From Serpula lacrymans var. lacrymans S7.9 (lineage: Eukaryota; Basidiomycota; Agaricomycetes; Boletales; Serpulaceae): 64,000 nucleotides of DNA. The notes under the pieces were generated by a model. That model was not told the origin of the DNA. It saw nothing but the letters and a program-made list of their open reading frames with translations, and ran no database searches. How positions within the stretch are numbered: position 1 is the first letter of the stretch; the number at the start of each line of letters is the position of its first letter. This document shows, piece after piece, positions 22,123 through 33,639 of this stretch. The stretch covers positions 816,049-880,048 of the forward strand of contig NW_006763298.1 of NCBI RefSeq assembly GCF_000218685.1, written 5' to 3'. Made by a program: the position numbers and the translations under genes.

Positions 22123-23640
22123 TTATTTTCCCGTTAGAGACATATTAATTCTAAATAGATCATTTTTGAGAACTACAACATTTTCATTATCATTCTCTCC
22201 CTTATCGTTGTCTGGTCGTCTGGACAGTAAGTCCGCTTTGATGTGGGTAGCTCCTGGTTTATGGTGAAGCATGAAATGGTAGTTAGCTGGTTCGCTGACC
22301 CATCTAGCTTGTCTTCTGTTTAGCTTCTGAGGTTGTTTAAAGTACGTGAGGTTTTGGTGATCTGTCCAAATCTCAAATTCCTTTGCAGCATCCATTAAAT
22401 AATGACGCCATTCCTCTAGAGCTGTCATGATTGCTAATAGTTCCTTATCATAAATCTCATAGTTTCTTTCTGTCTCGTTTAGAGATTTTGACAAGTAGGC
22501 TATTGGTTTCCAGACTCCTTCTTGCTCTTGGGAGAGCACCGCTCCTAAAGCATAATCACTGCTATCCACTTTGACTCGGTATTGACCATCATTGGTCGGT
22601 AGAACTAATACTGGGGTTGAGCTAATTCTTTTCTTTATCTCTTTAAATGCTTCTTTTTGCTTGTTTCCCCATTTGAACTCTTCTTTACCGGTAAGTTGGG
22701 TAAGTGGTTTTGTGATTGCTCTGAATCCTTTGATAAACCTTCTGTAAAAGTTTACAAAACCTAAGAAGGCCTGCACCTGCTTCTTGGTTGTGCATTCTGG
22801 CCAATCTAAGATTCCTTTGACTTTCACCGGATCCATGCAAATTTTGTTTTCTGAGATGATCAATCCCAGATATTCTGTTTCGGTTTCTTTGAAATCACAT
22901 TTTTCTGGTTTTAGGTACAAATGGTTCTTTCTCAGGATCTGAAGAACATGTTGCATCATTGCTCGGTGTTCTTCGATTGTTTTTGTGAAGATCATAATGT
23001 CATCTAAGTAGATCACTACCTTTCCTTCTTCTATTAAGTCTTTAAAGATGGAGTTCATCATTGTTTGGAACATTGCGGGTGAGTTCGTCAGTCCAAAGAA
23101 TATGACTAAGGGTTCAAATAGTCCTCTGTTTGTTCTGAACACCACTTTGTGTTTGTCTCCTTCCTTGATCCAGATATTGTTATATCCCCATCTGATATCT
23201 AGTTTAGTGAAGAATTTGGCTCCCCTGAGCTTGTCTACAAGTTCATTAATCAGGGGTAGCGGATATTGATTTTTGATGGTGATTTCATTTAGTTTCCGGT
23301 AATCTTGGACGGGTTGGAATTTTCCATCTTTTTTTCTTAATGAAGAAGAACGGTGAAGCAATCAGAGATTTACTTGGTCAGATGCATCCTGATTCTAAAT
23401 TCTCTTTTAGGAAGGCATCCAACTGTTTTTGTTCTCCTTTTGCTAATGGATAGACTTTGCAGTCTATCGTGTGATCTCCAGGAGTTAACTCTATTGCATG
23501 ATCCCATTGTCTTCTCTCTGGGAGGGTATCAAATCCTTTTTTATCAAACACATTTTTAGAGTCGTGAAGGTGTTTTGGTACTATCCCTTCAAATCCTCCT
23601 GTCTTTTGATCTTTTCCTGCTGCTTTGGCTAATTGTTATG
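22123..23640 (-). pseudogene. Ty3 reverse transcriptase and RNase H
   Basis: The main frame is open from 23361 to 22123. It carries FTKLDIRWGYNNI, then GLTNSPAMFQTMMN and the catalytic VIYLDDIMIF (YLDD). The RNase H part starts at KVDSSDYALGAVLSQ and includes DHQNLTYF and a HHKPGATHIKADLLSR end. Upstream sequence to about 23640 continues the fingers region but is frame-shifted at about 23360. Confidence 0.85.
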
Positions 23641-24867
23641 ATGTGGTGCCGTGAGCGCGGATCTGATGTATGACATTTGGAATTGATGTATCTTCGACAT
23701 TTAAAATGTTAATTTGTAGAATTCTACCCCTCTCTATAAGATTGACCTCTGGGCAATAGGTTTTCAGATCTTCTTCCGGTTCTATAAATCGTACCATCAT
23801 GTTGCATTCATTCGGACATCTGTTGAATTTTAGGTTTGATTTGTTCCAGTCTATTGTGGGATTATGTTTTTTTAACCATTCATGGCCTAGAAACATTCGA
23901 TCGGTTCCAAGATTGGTAACCGCCAGTTGAAGTCTTTCGGCATGGTCGTCTATCTCCACTAATAGTTTCATAAATTCTTTGATGCTTCCGTCCCGTTAAG
24001 GGTGCCGTCAGCATTATAGACTGGAATTGGTCTAGGGATTCTTTGCCTTTTATATCCCTGTTCCTCAACAAATCTTGAATGTATGCAACTTCCGGTACAG
24101 CCGCTGTCTAATAATGCATCTATCGTCGTTGATTGATGCGTTCCGAGGTTTGTAAGTCTGCAGGTAATGTTCATTTGGTTTTCTTGAGCGCCTCTAATGA
24201 ACTGTTTAGGCTTTCTCAATTCTTCCAATGCTAATACCGTTTTGTGGATTGGTAAAGCGTTTAATTCTTTGATTAACTCTGCAGTTACTTCTTTTCCTTG
24301 TTTTTTATGGGTCCAGCTATTTAAGATACCAATAGATCTTTCTTCCTTTTGGTCTCTCAGCCTTTCCGCTATCCATGCAGCCGTCCATGGTACTTTCTTT
24401 TCTAGGTTTTTATCAGAGGTGTGCCTGACCTCTTTGGAGCTGATTGAAGTATCAGTATTATTGGTGCTACCCAATTGAGTCACCGCCTTCTGTAATTCAG
24501 TTGTCTCCTTCTTTGCTGCGCTTTTCATGGTCCTATCCCCTTTAGGTACCTTGCGCGCCGCTTCTAGGTTTTTATCAAAGGTGTGCCTGACCTCTTCAGA
24601 ACGTGTCAAGGTATCAGTGTCAGAAGCGCTACCCAATTGAGTCGCTTCATTCTGTACCTTAGTTGTTTCTGTTTTGGGAATCTCTTCAGCCCATTTCCCT
24701 TTCAGGCTCTCCTCTTTAGATTGCTCTTTCTGTTTCAGATTTTGTGCATTTTTAAATAATGCAATTTCATTTTCATCGGTGTTACATGCATCAAGATTGT
24801 CAACAGAGAGAGAAGCATATCTATTTACATTTGCAATGTTTTTTGGCTCGGTCTGACGAGGAGTCAC
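23636..24867 (-). pseudogene. Ty3 aspartic protease region
   Basis: The first part (24867-23968) is a Lys/Glu-rich linker with two near-identical stretches EVRHTFDKNLE and EVRHTSDKNLE, showing an internal duplication. It ends with the retropepsin motif ALLDSGCTGSCIHS. After a frameshift the second part (23971-23636) continues with LGTDRMFLGHEWLKKHNPTIDW, the conserved end of Ty3 proteases. Confidence 0.78.
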
Positions 24868-24878
24868 AGCCGGCCTCT

Positions 24879-26288
24879 TTAAAAATCCTGGAGCAGTTCG
24901 TCCCGCTCTTCTTTCGTTATTCCTTCTAACATAGCTCGAAGGTTGAACTTTGGCTTTGCAGCTGCGCTGCCTCCTTCTTTATGGTCTTGGGCTCTGTGCC
25001 CCTTTTCTCCACATTTGAAGCACCTGCCTTCTGCTCGGTACTTCGCTTTATCAACTTCCATTCTTTGACCGGCTCCACTATAGGTGGTTCCAGTCCCATC
25101 TTTCTTATCTTCCATTGTCTCGGCCTTCTTCTCCGAAGTGCCCTCTCCTCGGTACCAACCATTGGGTCCCCGGTTTCCAGAACCAGAGCTGCCGCTGGCC
25201 ATACCCTTCATCATCCGCTCGTTCTCTGCTTGATCTCACCATAATTGATCATTGGTGATGATCCTCATTTTCCATTCTGTGTATGTTTTTGGGATGTTTC
25301 CCGAGTAGATGATTTGTTTAATCAATGGAGCATTGATATTGTTTCTGATCAATGTGATCAGGAATTGTTCATTCCCTTTCACATTGTATCCTGCGCGTTG
25401 TCTGGTTGCTTTGAATTTTACAAAGTATTCTTGCGCAGTGAGAGTACCTTGTTTTAAGTACATGATTTTGTACTTGCTTCTTTCCTCTTCAAATGCATCT
25501 TGGAAATGGTCCTTTAGCATGGACTCGAAATGAGCCCAGCTTTCCAATTGTTCCATTTCTTCGATGTCTGTCCTTTCGTCTGCCAGCATCTTTCTTTCCA
25601 CCCATTCTGTTCTAAGTGCTGCCGCCTCTCCACTTGTCATATAGGATAGGGAAAAATTGATTTTATTGACCTCTATCCAGAAGTATTCTGGGTTTGCTCC
25701 AAAATGAAGCTGTAGTGATTCAAAGAAGTTCCGGAACTTCTTTTTGTTGCCCTCATATGGCTCAGGCTTGGCCAATGCAGTTTTTCTGTAGCTGGCTTTG
25801 TGTTCGGTAGGCCGGCCCATCTGTTGCTGCTGCTGCTGCTGCAGTTGCATTGTGAGCCTTCTCTGCAAGCCTGCAACTTCTGCATCTCTTTGCAGGAATC
25901 GTCTTTCCCATTCTGCATTGTTGTCCTGGATTGTGGCTGTTATGGCCATTCGGACCATCATCTCTAGATTCTGCATGCGCCTCAACTCTGGCGAGGGCGA
26001 TCGTTCTCTTTGCGGAGTAGGCGGTAGGGCCTCTCCTAATTCGTGCATTCCCATCCCTGGTGTTGACGGGGGTAGGATTTCTGGATTCGTCTCCCTCCAT
26101 GCTTCGAATGACATATTGGTCGATTGGGGTGTGGTAGGATAGGATTTGTTGTGGGGGGAATAGAGGTGTGGTTCTGGTGTTTTCTGTTTGGGTTTGGGAG
26201 TGGGATCAAGGAACGACCAGATGCTTCTTGGTTCTTCAACAAAGGGCATACAAATACGGTTCCCCAGATGACAAGTCTGGATCAACAC
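24879..26288 (-). pseudogene. Ty3 gag with CCHC zinc knuckle
   Basis: The N-terminal part (26288-25236) encodes a capsid-like region with ALAKPEPYEGNKKKFRNFFESL and a polyglutamine run near 25823-25850. The second part (25214-24879) carries one zinc knuckle CFKCGEKGHRAQDH. The two parts are separated by a short frame break at about 25215-25236. Confidence 0.82.
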
Positions 26289-26607
26289 ATCAATTTTGTA
26301 GTTTCCTTTTTCTGTCTTCTCTTTTCAGGTAAAGGGATCCTCTTCCGTTCCCTACTACTGTGTATGTAAACTGTTCTAATAAAAGGTAGCTAAAAAACTA
26401 TAGTAAAGTCTGAGGTCTGAACAGTTGTCTCAGATCAACCCGCTTATTAAACTGTCAGTTATTATACCAACTGGCGGATGCGAATGCACGGCCTGGTCAG
26501 AGGAATGCAAAAGTTTGAAATGTAGGTAACAATTGTAACTAATAAAACCGCAACAACTCCACGTTGTTTTGGTCTCTAAGTACTGGATTGGTTGGACAGA
26601 TTATAGG

Positions 26608-27008
26608 TGTTACAATTAACATACCAGCACCTACTTACGCTTCACTTTTGTACTTCTACTTTTATTTTCCAAGTCACATGATCAGTTATGTGACCATTTA
26701 CTTTACTTTACATTTTCGACTTTTCATAGTCACATGAACAGTCATGTGACACATCACCTGACCAGTGTCTAGACTCATCATGTGACTGGTCACATGCTAG
26801 ACATTGGACTTTGAACTTTATTTACAACTGTACAGTACCTCATGTATTTTAGTATATATACAAGAGCAATACATGGGGAAGGACTCAGTGAGTCCTCCTG
26901 TTGTCTAGCACAACTAACTCACTGCAGCCTAAGGGGTAACCACTCCCCATCATCTTCTTTATAGTGTGTTCCTGTGTGCACCAGAGTAAATAACTCTTGG
27001 TTGTTACA
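26608..27008 (+). repeat. Solo LTR, family B copy 1
   Basis: The sequence begins TGTTACAATTAACATACCAG and ends TTGGTTGTTACA, the same ends as the copy at 34414. It has several CATGTGA motifs and a TATATATAC box near 26853. No matching target duplication is seen, so one flank may have rearranged. Confidence 0.75.
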
Positions 27009-27178
27009 GGGTCATCACCATAAAATCAGAATCATTCTCACAGGTTCAAGCCATTTGGGCTGCAACTAGGGCAGGGGGCCCCTATGCCTATGGATATTAA
27101 CACATCTAGGGCAAATAGATGTGCAGATTCAAAGGGAATTGCTACAATTGCAGTTAAGAGGGACACATGTTCTGAGAT

Positions 27179-27731
27179 TGTAGAAGGCAGTGGATCAGAG
27201 TACTGGTATAAATGCAAATCCAAACTAATATTGAACTAAGGAATAATACATCAAGTATCTACTCCTTATATAATGAAAAGTAAAGGTTGGATAGAAAAGA
27301 GAAAGAATAAGAAAATGGTCCAACCAAACGACTAGCCGATAGTAAAAAGAGAAGAAGTGGTGTGATCTATCAGAATTACTAATAACGTGAGAATAATTTC
27401 TGGTAAGGGATGTACAATTGGCTGGATTAGTGACCCCATGGGAAGGCACTGAATCATAGTCTGTATTGCTGATAAATCTCTCACCCATGTATTCCTGAGC
27501 ACAGCTCTTGATCAGAGTTATGCCATTGTGATATTTTCTTGGGGATGGGAGAGTAGTCTCCTACATTGTAAGTATGATAGAACACGAATGTGAAAGGAAG
27601 ATGAGAAAAAGAAAGATAGAAGTAAAAAAGTACTAGCTGTAACTTCTAGCCCAATAGCAAGAGGAGTAACAGGGAGTGGGTTGGATAGCCATCACATGGC
27701 TGGAATGCAATAGAAAAATTGATTCCTTACA
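27179..27731 (-). repeat. Solo LTR, family D copy 1
   Basis: On the minus strand it starts TGTAAGGAATCAATTTTTC and ends CTTCTACA. It matches the interrupted copy at 32416-33561 through shared blocks such as GCAAATCCAAACTAATATTGAAC. Target duplications were not found. This uninterrupted copy shows what the second copy looked like before two insertions. Confidence 0.65.
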
Positions 27732-28690
27732 GCGTCACTTGTATTTTCTCTATCTTTTGCAACAAAGTCAAGCTAGTACAACACTCAATGAGTATTTTAC
27801 TAGCTTAATGTATGTTTTTTTTCACACAGTTATCTTATGTGACACTAATACAAGCTGTGTTTATTGTTAGCCACCATCTGCATTGGCATAAATGCTATGA
27901 ATGCCCCCACCATATCTAACCACCACATCACAAATCTACCTTCAGGTATAGTTTGTGTCCAGAATTCATATATATGGGACTCATTAATCCTAGCTATGTT
28001 TGTTTGACTTTAGACTCCCTATTACTGCTACATATAGTGCTCAAGTACCATTTCTCAATACTAACTTTTGTTGAATTGAACACATATCCTCTGATACCAA
28101 CCATTTTTCCAAATGAAACATGCTCTGGCTAACAGATATCTGACCAGTTTTTATGATATGCTCCTTTCTTCAAAACACTAGCTGTGTTCAGAGTCTACAC
28201 AAAGTTACACAAAGTTTTTGGGAGAGGCATACACAAGTCCTACAGGATTTCTGAAAACATTGCTCAGAAGTAAATCAGCAAATGTTTATTTTAACTATCA
28301 GAAATAAAATCATTGGAACCCTAACTACTCAATATATAAGCAGCAAGCAACAAAACCCTAGATTTGCTATCAGACAGTCCCCCACCAATACACATGCCTG
28401 CTAGCACTCAAAACCAACCAGAAACACCAGAGACTTGATAAAGTGTTCACAGCTGCCTTGCATTGACTTATCAGCCATCAACGTGCAATCACTGTCAGTG
28501 GTGACAATGAGGATGAGGAAGACAGATTTAACATCTCCAATGAGAGTGTCAGTGCAGTGAGCAGGGACTTTAGATGACTTAGAGCATGTGTCCATGGTTT
28601 CTATTTTATTAGGAAATAAACTGTATTGGCAATGCCAAGATCAGCAATGTTGAAATTGCACTAACCAAATACTTCCATTTATGTTGATGG
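27732..28690. other. AT-rich repeat-island spacer
   Basis: No coding frame of note, RNA gene or recognisable element end was found. It lies inside the transposon island and is probably decayed repeat DNA. Confidence 0.35.
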
Positions 28691-28723
28691 ACTAGGGAAA
28701 CACGTGTTTTCATCACATACCCT

Positions 28724-30540
28724 TTGGTGCCATGTAAACCTCAGTTTAATCTACAAATATGGTTGGGGTGCTATAACCAGGCACATTTCCGGCACTTAAT
28801 ACAGGTTAGTCCCACAACTTTTGACATGATTCTTGAACATGTTCACCACCACCCTATTTACTACAACAACTCTAATAATGATCAAATACCTGTTGAAATT
28901 CAATTGGCTGTTTTTTCGAGCAGATAAGGTTATTATGGCAACCAAGCCTTAACAACAGATATAGCCAACTGGGCTGGAATTTCAGTGGGTGCAGTTGAGT
29001 TATGCATGTAACTTGAAACCATGGCTAATACCTTGGACAGTGTCCGGGTGTTGTATGAATTTCCTTGAAGCTTGTCCTTACTATGTGTATGTAACCATTG
29101 ACACTTGTGTTCATTTGCTTTAGTCGGTAAACACAAAGTTGAATGAATGTCACAGTAAATTTTTTGTCAGATCTCACTGGTATTTCATATCAGGCTCTGA
29201 AGCCAAAAAACATGTCTTGCATCAGATCAGTGTATTTATGAGTACACATTATGCATGTCAATTTTTTCCAGTTACACAGGGTTCTCAGGCTGTAGTGCCA
29301 ACAGGCTAATATTGGTACAAGTTACTAGAAAGACCCTTCATCATCAAACCCACTATTTTCACCATCGTCTGGACCCAGGTTGCTACCACTATCCTGGGTT
29401 TTGTCCACCTCTTTGTCCACCTCTTCATCCTCATCTTCATCTTCGCTCTCGCCCTCGGTGTCACTGTTTTTGGAGTCCTTGTCAACTTCATCTTCTGAGT
29501 CTGAATCTTCTGAGTTGGTATACAATTCCTGTCACGACTTGAACCAGAAGCGCTAGTCTGAGCGCTAGTTTCCTTTTTCATTTTTCTCTGATACCTGATC
29601 ACATGACAGATAAGATATGTTAAGCTGCTGCTTTAGCGCGGATAACATAATACGTAGTTATATCAGATCACGTGACCATCACGTGACAGAAGTCTAGAAC
29701 CATTACAAAGAACATCAGTCAGCGCCTCATGGCTGCTGCATGTTATATCAGTCAGCACCTCATGGCTGACTTTCAGAAACATATATATAGTAGACCACCA
29801 TGTACATACTTTCCTCAGTTGTTGATTAATTCTCAATCGCTATCTTGTAACGCTACTTGTTTGATTTGAGCCTTCGTCCCTCCGTTAGTTCGGTAAAGGG
29901 GATAAGGGTTTTACAATTCCTTCATATGCTGCCTGATATGCCCAATTCCCCCACCAATGTGCCTCATGAATAGATTCCTGTCAGCAAAACTGTATTTTGT
30001 AAGTCAATTAAGCATGGAAGATAGTGGAATACTCACATATTAATGTAGAAACTTTCCCAATCATCCGCTTCCCCACATGCCCAGCAAGCAGAAGGGCCTT
30101 CTCATAACAGACGAGTTGTTTGCCCCTCAGAAAATGCTGGGATGAGGTGTATAAAGCCAAGCATAATTGCTGCCACCACAGTGTGGTGTCCCTTTATGAT
30201 AATGTCATCAAGGCACCTACTCAAGATGATAAAAAAGCAGCTAAACTTTGGGTCAGGAGACAAGTCTGTCCAGTTTGGCAAAATAGGTGTTTCTTAGTAG
30301 ATGGAACAAATTTTCAATCTTTTCCAGAAACCTAGCCATTATGGGAAAACCTTCTACGACAGGAAATCTAACTATTCTTTGTATACACAGGAAAGTTTAT
30401 CAGATTGAAACACAAGTATCTGAAGGCTAACCTCAATGTAATTACCAGCTTGTTATTCTCCCACATAACCTCAAAATTGTTGACTACAGTGTTGGTTGTA
30501 AAAGTATAGTAAAAGTAAAAGTAAAGGGTGCACTAAGATT
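28724..30540 (+). pseudogene. PIF/Harbinger-type transposase remnant
   Basis: The first piece encodes FRHLIQVSPTTFDMILEHV and NNSNNDQIPVEIQLAVF; after a stop it continues YYGNQALTTDIANWAGISVGAVELCM. This is the N-terminal helix-turn-helix region of HARBI1-like proteins. Later pieces include WQNRCFLVDGTNF, with a candidate first catalytic Asp, and HNLKIVDYSVG with the second. A solo LTR at 29530-29915 interrupts the region, and many stops and shifts make it non-functional. Confidence 0.65.
29530..29915 (+). repeat. Solo LTR, family A copy with 5-bp duplication
   Basis: It begins TGTCACGACTTG and ends GGGTTTTACA. ATTCC occurs immediately on both sides (29525-29529 and 29916-29920), proving insertion. 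It shares the GTCAGC..CTCATGGCTGA blocks and TATATATAG box with the other family A copies. Confidence 0.85.
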
Positions 30541-30591
30541 GGTGCTGTAAGTGTCTATCATAACACATACATGCAGACAGTACCAGAACAA

Positions 30592-31340
30592 CTACATATT
30601 GTAATGAATATCACCAGTATTGTCTTCTTCAATAGTAATGTGAGAGGTAATCTGGCCAGGTGCATGATGGTGGTGGTGGTATGGAGTAGATGCATGTTGG
30701 CCAGGTGTATAATTCTCATTGTAAGATGTGTATTGGCCAGGCATATTGGTGTTGTTGTTGTAAGACATATTGCCAAAGTTGTTGTCAGCGGGAGGAGACA
30801 GAGTGTGTAGAAGACTCTGCATGTTCATCAGACCAGGTGGAGGCAACAATGGTGCAGCTGCAGCCCCAGTCATGTCTTGTGTGGGTGGCAGAGATGTTAA
30901 TATGGTGGAAGTGGAAACCTGAATATTGTGGGTGGACCCAAACTGCTGCTGGTTTAATGACACATTAACACCTGGCCCAATGATGCCCATTTGTAGCATT
31001 ATATGGAGTCTCTTTAACTCCATGTTGATAGTGGCTTCAACCTCACTCAACCTTGTGTCCTTGTTGCCACAACTCCTCCATCCTTATGTCCTGTTCCATT
31101 TGCAACCTGGCAATCTCAACCTGCTCCCCTTTCTTCATCTCATCTATTTTACACTGTACTCTGAGGCTCTTGTATTGTATGGCTTCAGTCACTTCACGTC
31201 CATCTTGAGAACCTGCTGGTTAGGCTGCATGAGATCTTTGATCTGCTGGGCCTCCAATGGGTGGGTTTGTGATACTTCACCTTGTGAGTCATTTGGCCCG
31301 TCTTCAACACAAGCCCGCTTGCTTTTGCCTTTTTTAGTGA
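30592..31340 (-). pseudogene. Unknown transposon-associated coding remnant, Pro/Asn-rich with His run
   Basis: A 152-codon frame (31050-30592) encodes a Pro/Gln/Asn-rich protein with a run of five His near its C terminus. Upstream, in other frames, are a charged coiled-coil stretch (KKGEQVEIARLQMEQDIRMEE) and a Lys-rich segment. The frames do not join without shifts. It may be the accessory protein gene of the neighbouring Harbinger-like element. The left part of the N gap begins just beyond. Confidence 0.35.
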
Positions 31341-31357
31341 TTGCAATGTGCAAAAAA

Positions 31358-31964
31358 NNNNNNNNNNNNNNNNNNNNNNNNNNNNNNNNNNNNNNNNNNN
31401 NNNNNNNNNNNNNNNNNNNNNNNNNNNNNNNNNNNNNNNNNNNNNNNNNNNNNNNNNNNNNNNNNNNNNNNNNNNNNNNNNNNNNNNNNNNNNNNNNNNN
31501 NNNNNNNNNNNNNNNNNNNNNNNNNNNNNNNNNNNNNNNNNNNNNNNNNNNNNNNNNNNNNNNNNNNNNNNNNNNNNNNNNNNNNNNNNNNNNNNNNNNN
31601 NNNNNNNNNNNNNNNNNNNNNNNNNNNNNNNNNNNNNNNNNNNNNNNNNNNNNNNNNNNNNNNNNNNNNNNNNNNNNNNNNNNNNNNNNNNNNNNNNNNN
31701 NNNNNNNNNNNNNNNNNNNNNNNNNNNNNNNNNNNNNNNNNNNNNNNNNNNNNNNNNNNNNNNNNNNNNNNNNNNNNNNNNNNNNNNNNNNNNNNNNNNN
31801 NNNNNNNNNNNNNNNNNNNNNNNNNNNNNNNNNNNNNNNNNNNNNNNNNNNNNNNNNNNNNNNNNNNNNNNNNNNNNNNNNNNNNNNNNNNNNNNNNNNN
31901 NNNNNNNNNNNNNNNNNNNNNNNNNNNNNNNNNNNNNNNNNNNNNNNNNNNNNNNNNNNNNNNN
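31358..31964. other. Assembly gap of 607 N
   Basis: The gap lies inside the transposon island. The right flank is the end of a second copy of the 1.8-kb LTR-like element, so the hidden sequence is probably repetitive. Confidence 0.95.
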
Positions 31965-32061
31965 GGCACTGTGCTTGTGTGGTGCAAAGGCAAGTCTTTT
32001 GAATATTCACTTCATTTTTTACACCTGTCCATGCTACCAATCAACTTTGGTGCATGACAGC
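31965..32061 (-). repeat. End of a second copy of the 1.8-kb LTR-like element
   Basis: The sequence from GGCACTGTGC to GGTGCATGACA matches, in reverse orientation, the first 97 bases of the element at 19214. The rest of this copy is hidden by the N gap. Confidence 0.8.
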
Positions 32062-32828
32062 GGCCTCTATGGAAATGTTTGATGGTGTTATACAGGAGTT
32101 TGAGTATGTACTATGATTTCTACGTCTATGTACACACATTGTATTTATACAGATTTAGAGAATGCCAGATACATGGCATATGGGTGTTTGATTGTGTGTA
32201 CAAAGAGCTTGTTTTAGTTCTTGTCTTTATCCTAGCCCTCCTTGGGGATAATCCGATGCAAAGTGAATTTGCATGCCATGCTGGCTTGCGTTCTCATTTT
32301 TTTTGTTGTCGTTGCTGGGTTTCAGCAAGGGGTGACATCCAAGACTTGCCAGGTGCTGTCTGTTAGGAAACAAATACAAAGCTATATAACAACAACAAAT
32401 GTCTGGCCAAGTCCCTGAAGAGGGTGGTGGATCAGAGTATTGAGATTGAAGAGTATCGGTATAAGCGCAAATCCAAACTAATATTGAACTAAGGAATAAT
32501 ACATCAAGTATGTACTTCCTTATATAGTGAACAGCAATGGTCAGACCAAAAGAGGGAAGAGTTAAGAAAGTGGTCTGGCCAACCAACTAACCAATAAGAA
32601 AAGAGAGAGAAAGTGGTCCGATCTATCGTATTTACTTATCGTGTGAGAGAGAGTATTGGTAAGAGGTGTACAATTGGCTGTATCAGTAAGCCCATGAGAA
32701 GGCGCTGATTCAGAGCCTGTCTTGCTTATCAATATTCCTTTGAAGTATTCCCAGACATAGCATTGGATCATTGCTATGTCATCTGGATATCTTCTCAAGG
32801 GTCTACAACCGTTCTTCTTCATTGTAAG

Positions 32829-33056
32829 TGTTAAAATATACTCTGACATACCAATACCCCATAGGATAATACCTCTGATTTGTAAGCCAATACAGTATGC
32901 AGCAGCTATACTGTGTAAGACGTCCGTGGTTGCACGTCATGTTTAAGATCCTATATTGTATAATCTTGGCCATATAGCTCATTTGGTAGAGCAGCTGGCA
33001 TGTATCCAGAAGGTTCCAGGTTCAATCCCTGGTCTGGTTATTATCCAATTTTATCA
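32829..33056 (+). mobile_element. 228-bp LTR-like element with internal tRNA-like Pol III unit, copy 1
   Basis: The element begins TGTTAAAATATAC and ends TTTTATCA, so it has TG...CA ends, and GTAAG is duplicated on both sides (32824-32828 and 33057-33061). A 73-nt tRNA-like cloverleaf sits at 32968-33040. An intact A box TAGCTCATTTGG starts at 32975, the B box GGTTCAATCC is at 33019-33028, and a T4 run follows at about 33049. An inverted copy of exactly the same length lies at 35436-35663, about 96% identical by eye. The ends and duplications suggest retroviral-type integration, whereas the promoter is that of a SINE. Confidence 0.8.
32968..33040 (+). ncRNA. tRNA-like sequence inside the 228-bp element, copy 1
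   Basis: The D arm (GCTC/GAGC) and T arm (CCAGG/CCTGG around TTCAATC) pair fully. The acceptor stem needs two G-U pairs and one mismatch. The anticodon loop is CATGTAT, so the anticodon would be TGT (Thr), but position 33 is A instead of the universal U. It is therefore more likely a promoter module than a working tRNA. Confidence 0.6.
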
Positions 33057-33122
33057 GTAAGTACGATAGGACGTGAGTATGAATGGAAAATAAGAAGAAA
33101 AAGGATAAGAGTAATAGAATGC

Positions 33123-33457
33123 TGTCACGATCTCAGACTCTGCAAGCTAACTCCTTATCCTATCTATCTAATTCCAATGTAGAAACACTGACATCACCAT
33201 ATCTAATCACATGATAGTATTTATCTTATCTCATCATGTGACCCTAAGTCACACGACTACATTACTCATCATCCTCACCTTATCCTCATGTTTCTCAGTC
33301 AGCACCTCAAGGCTGACACATGTCTTTACATATATAAGTAGGTAGTCTCCAGTGTACATACCTTAGCTTTCGATTTCTTCTAAATAAACCAAGTTCAACT
33401 ACCTGCTAGTAGATTGACGTTATCACTCTGTTGGTTCGGAACAGTGAGAACATTATA
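33123..33457 (+). repeat. Solo LTR, family A, with 5-bp duplication
   Basis: It begins TGTCACGATCTC and ends GAACATTATA. AATGC flanks it at 33118-33122 and 33458-33462. A TATATAAGT box lies near 33342. It belongs to the same family as the LTR of the Ty3 element at 18353. Confidence 0.82.
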
Positions 33458-33639
33458 AATGCCGTCTATGATCTCTAGTCCAAGAGCGAGAGGAGTGACA
33501 GGGAATGAATCGGATAACCACAACATGATGGGAATGCAATAAGAAAAATTGATTCCTCACACTATTGGCTGGGTCAAGAGCTTCATGAAAGTTTGTCGCA
33601 TTTCTATTTAATAAACCAATATCTGATTTTTATATAGAG

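Larger units (their letters stand above)
18353..26330 (-). mobile_element. Ty3-type chromovirus, defective and nested
   Basis: In minus orientation the order is gag, zinc knuckle, protease, reverse transcriptase, RNase H, integrase, chromodomain and LTR, which is the Ty3 order. The downstream LTR lies at about 18353-18665 and is related to solo LTRs at 29530 and 33123. No matching LTR is visible upstream of gag, so that end is lost. Two later insertions split the integrase: 19214-21020 (flanked by CCGA) and 21118-21381 (flanked by TTGTT). The intact target can be rebuilt across both. Frameshifts also separate the two protease parts and disrupt the region 21870-22120. The element is immobile as it stands. 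Confidence 0.88.
32416..33561 (-). repeat. Solo LTR, family D copy 2, interrupted twice
   Basis: Blocks of this copy match 27179-27731, but a 228-bp element (32829-33056) and a family A solo LTR (33123-33457) lie within it. Both insertions have exact 5-bp duplications, so family D was resident before both. Confidence 0.7.

Noticed and set aside
18353..26330. Complete Ty3 element with two LTRs
   Set aside because: No matching LTR is visible upstream of gag; the 26608-27008 LTR belongs to a different family and orientation.
31189..32082. Long frames across the N gaps
   Set aside because: They exist only because N translates without stops; the same holds at 12969-13301 and 45651-47011.
32968..33040. 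Functional tRNA-Thr gene
   Set aside because: A33 in the anticodon loop, weak acceptor stem and location inside a repeated element argue for a promoter module.
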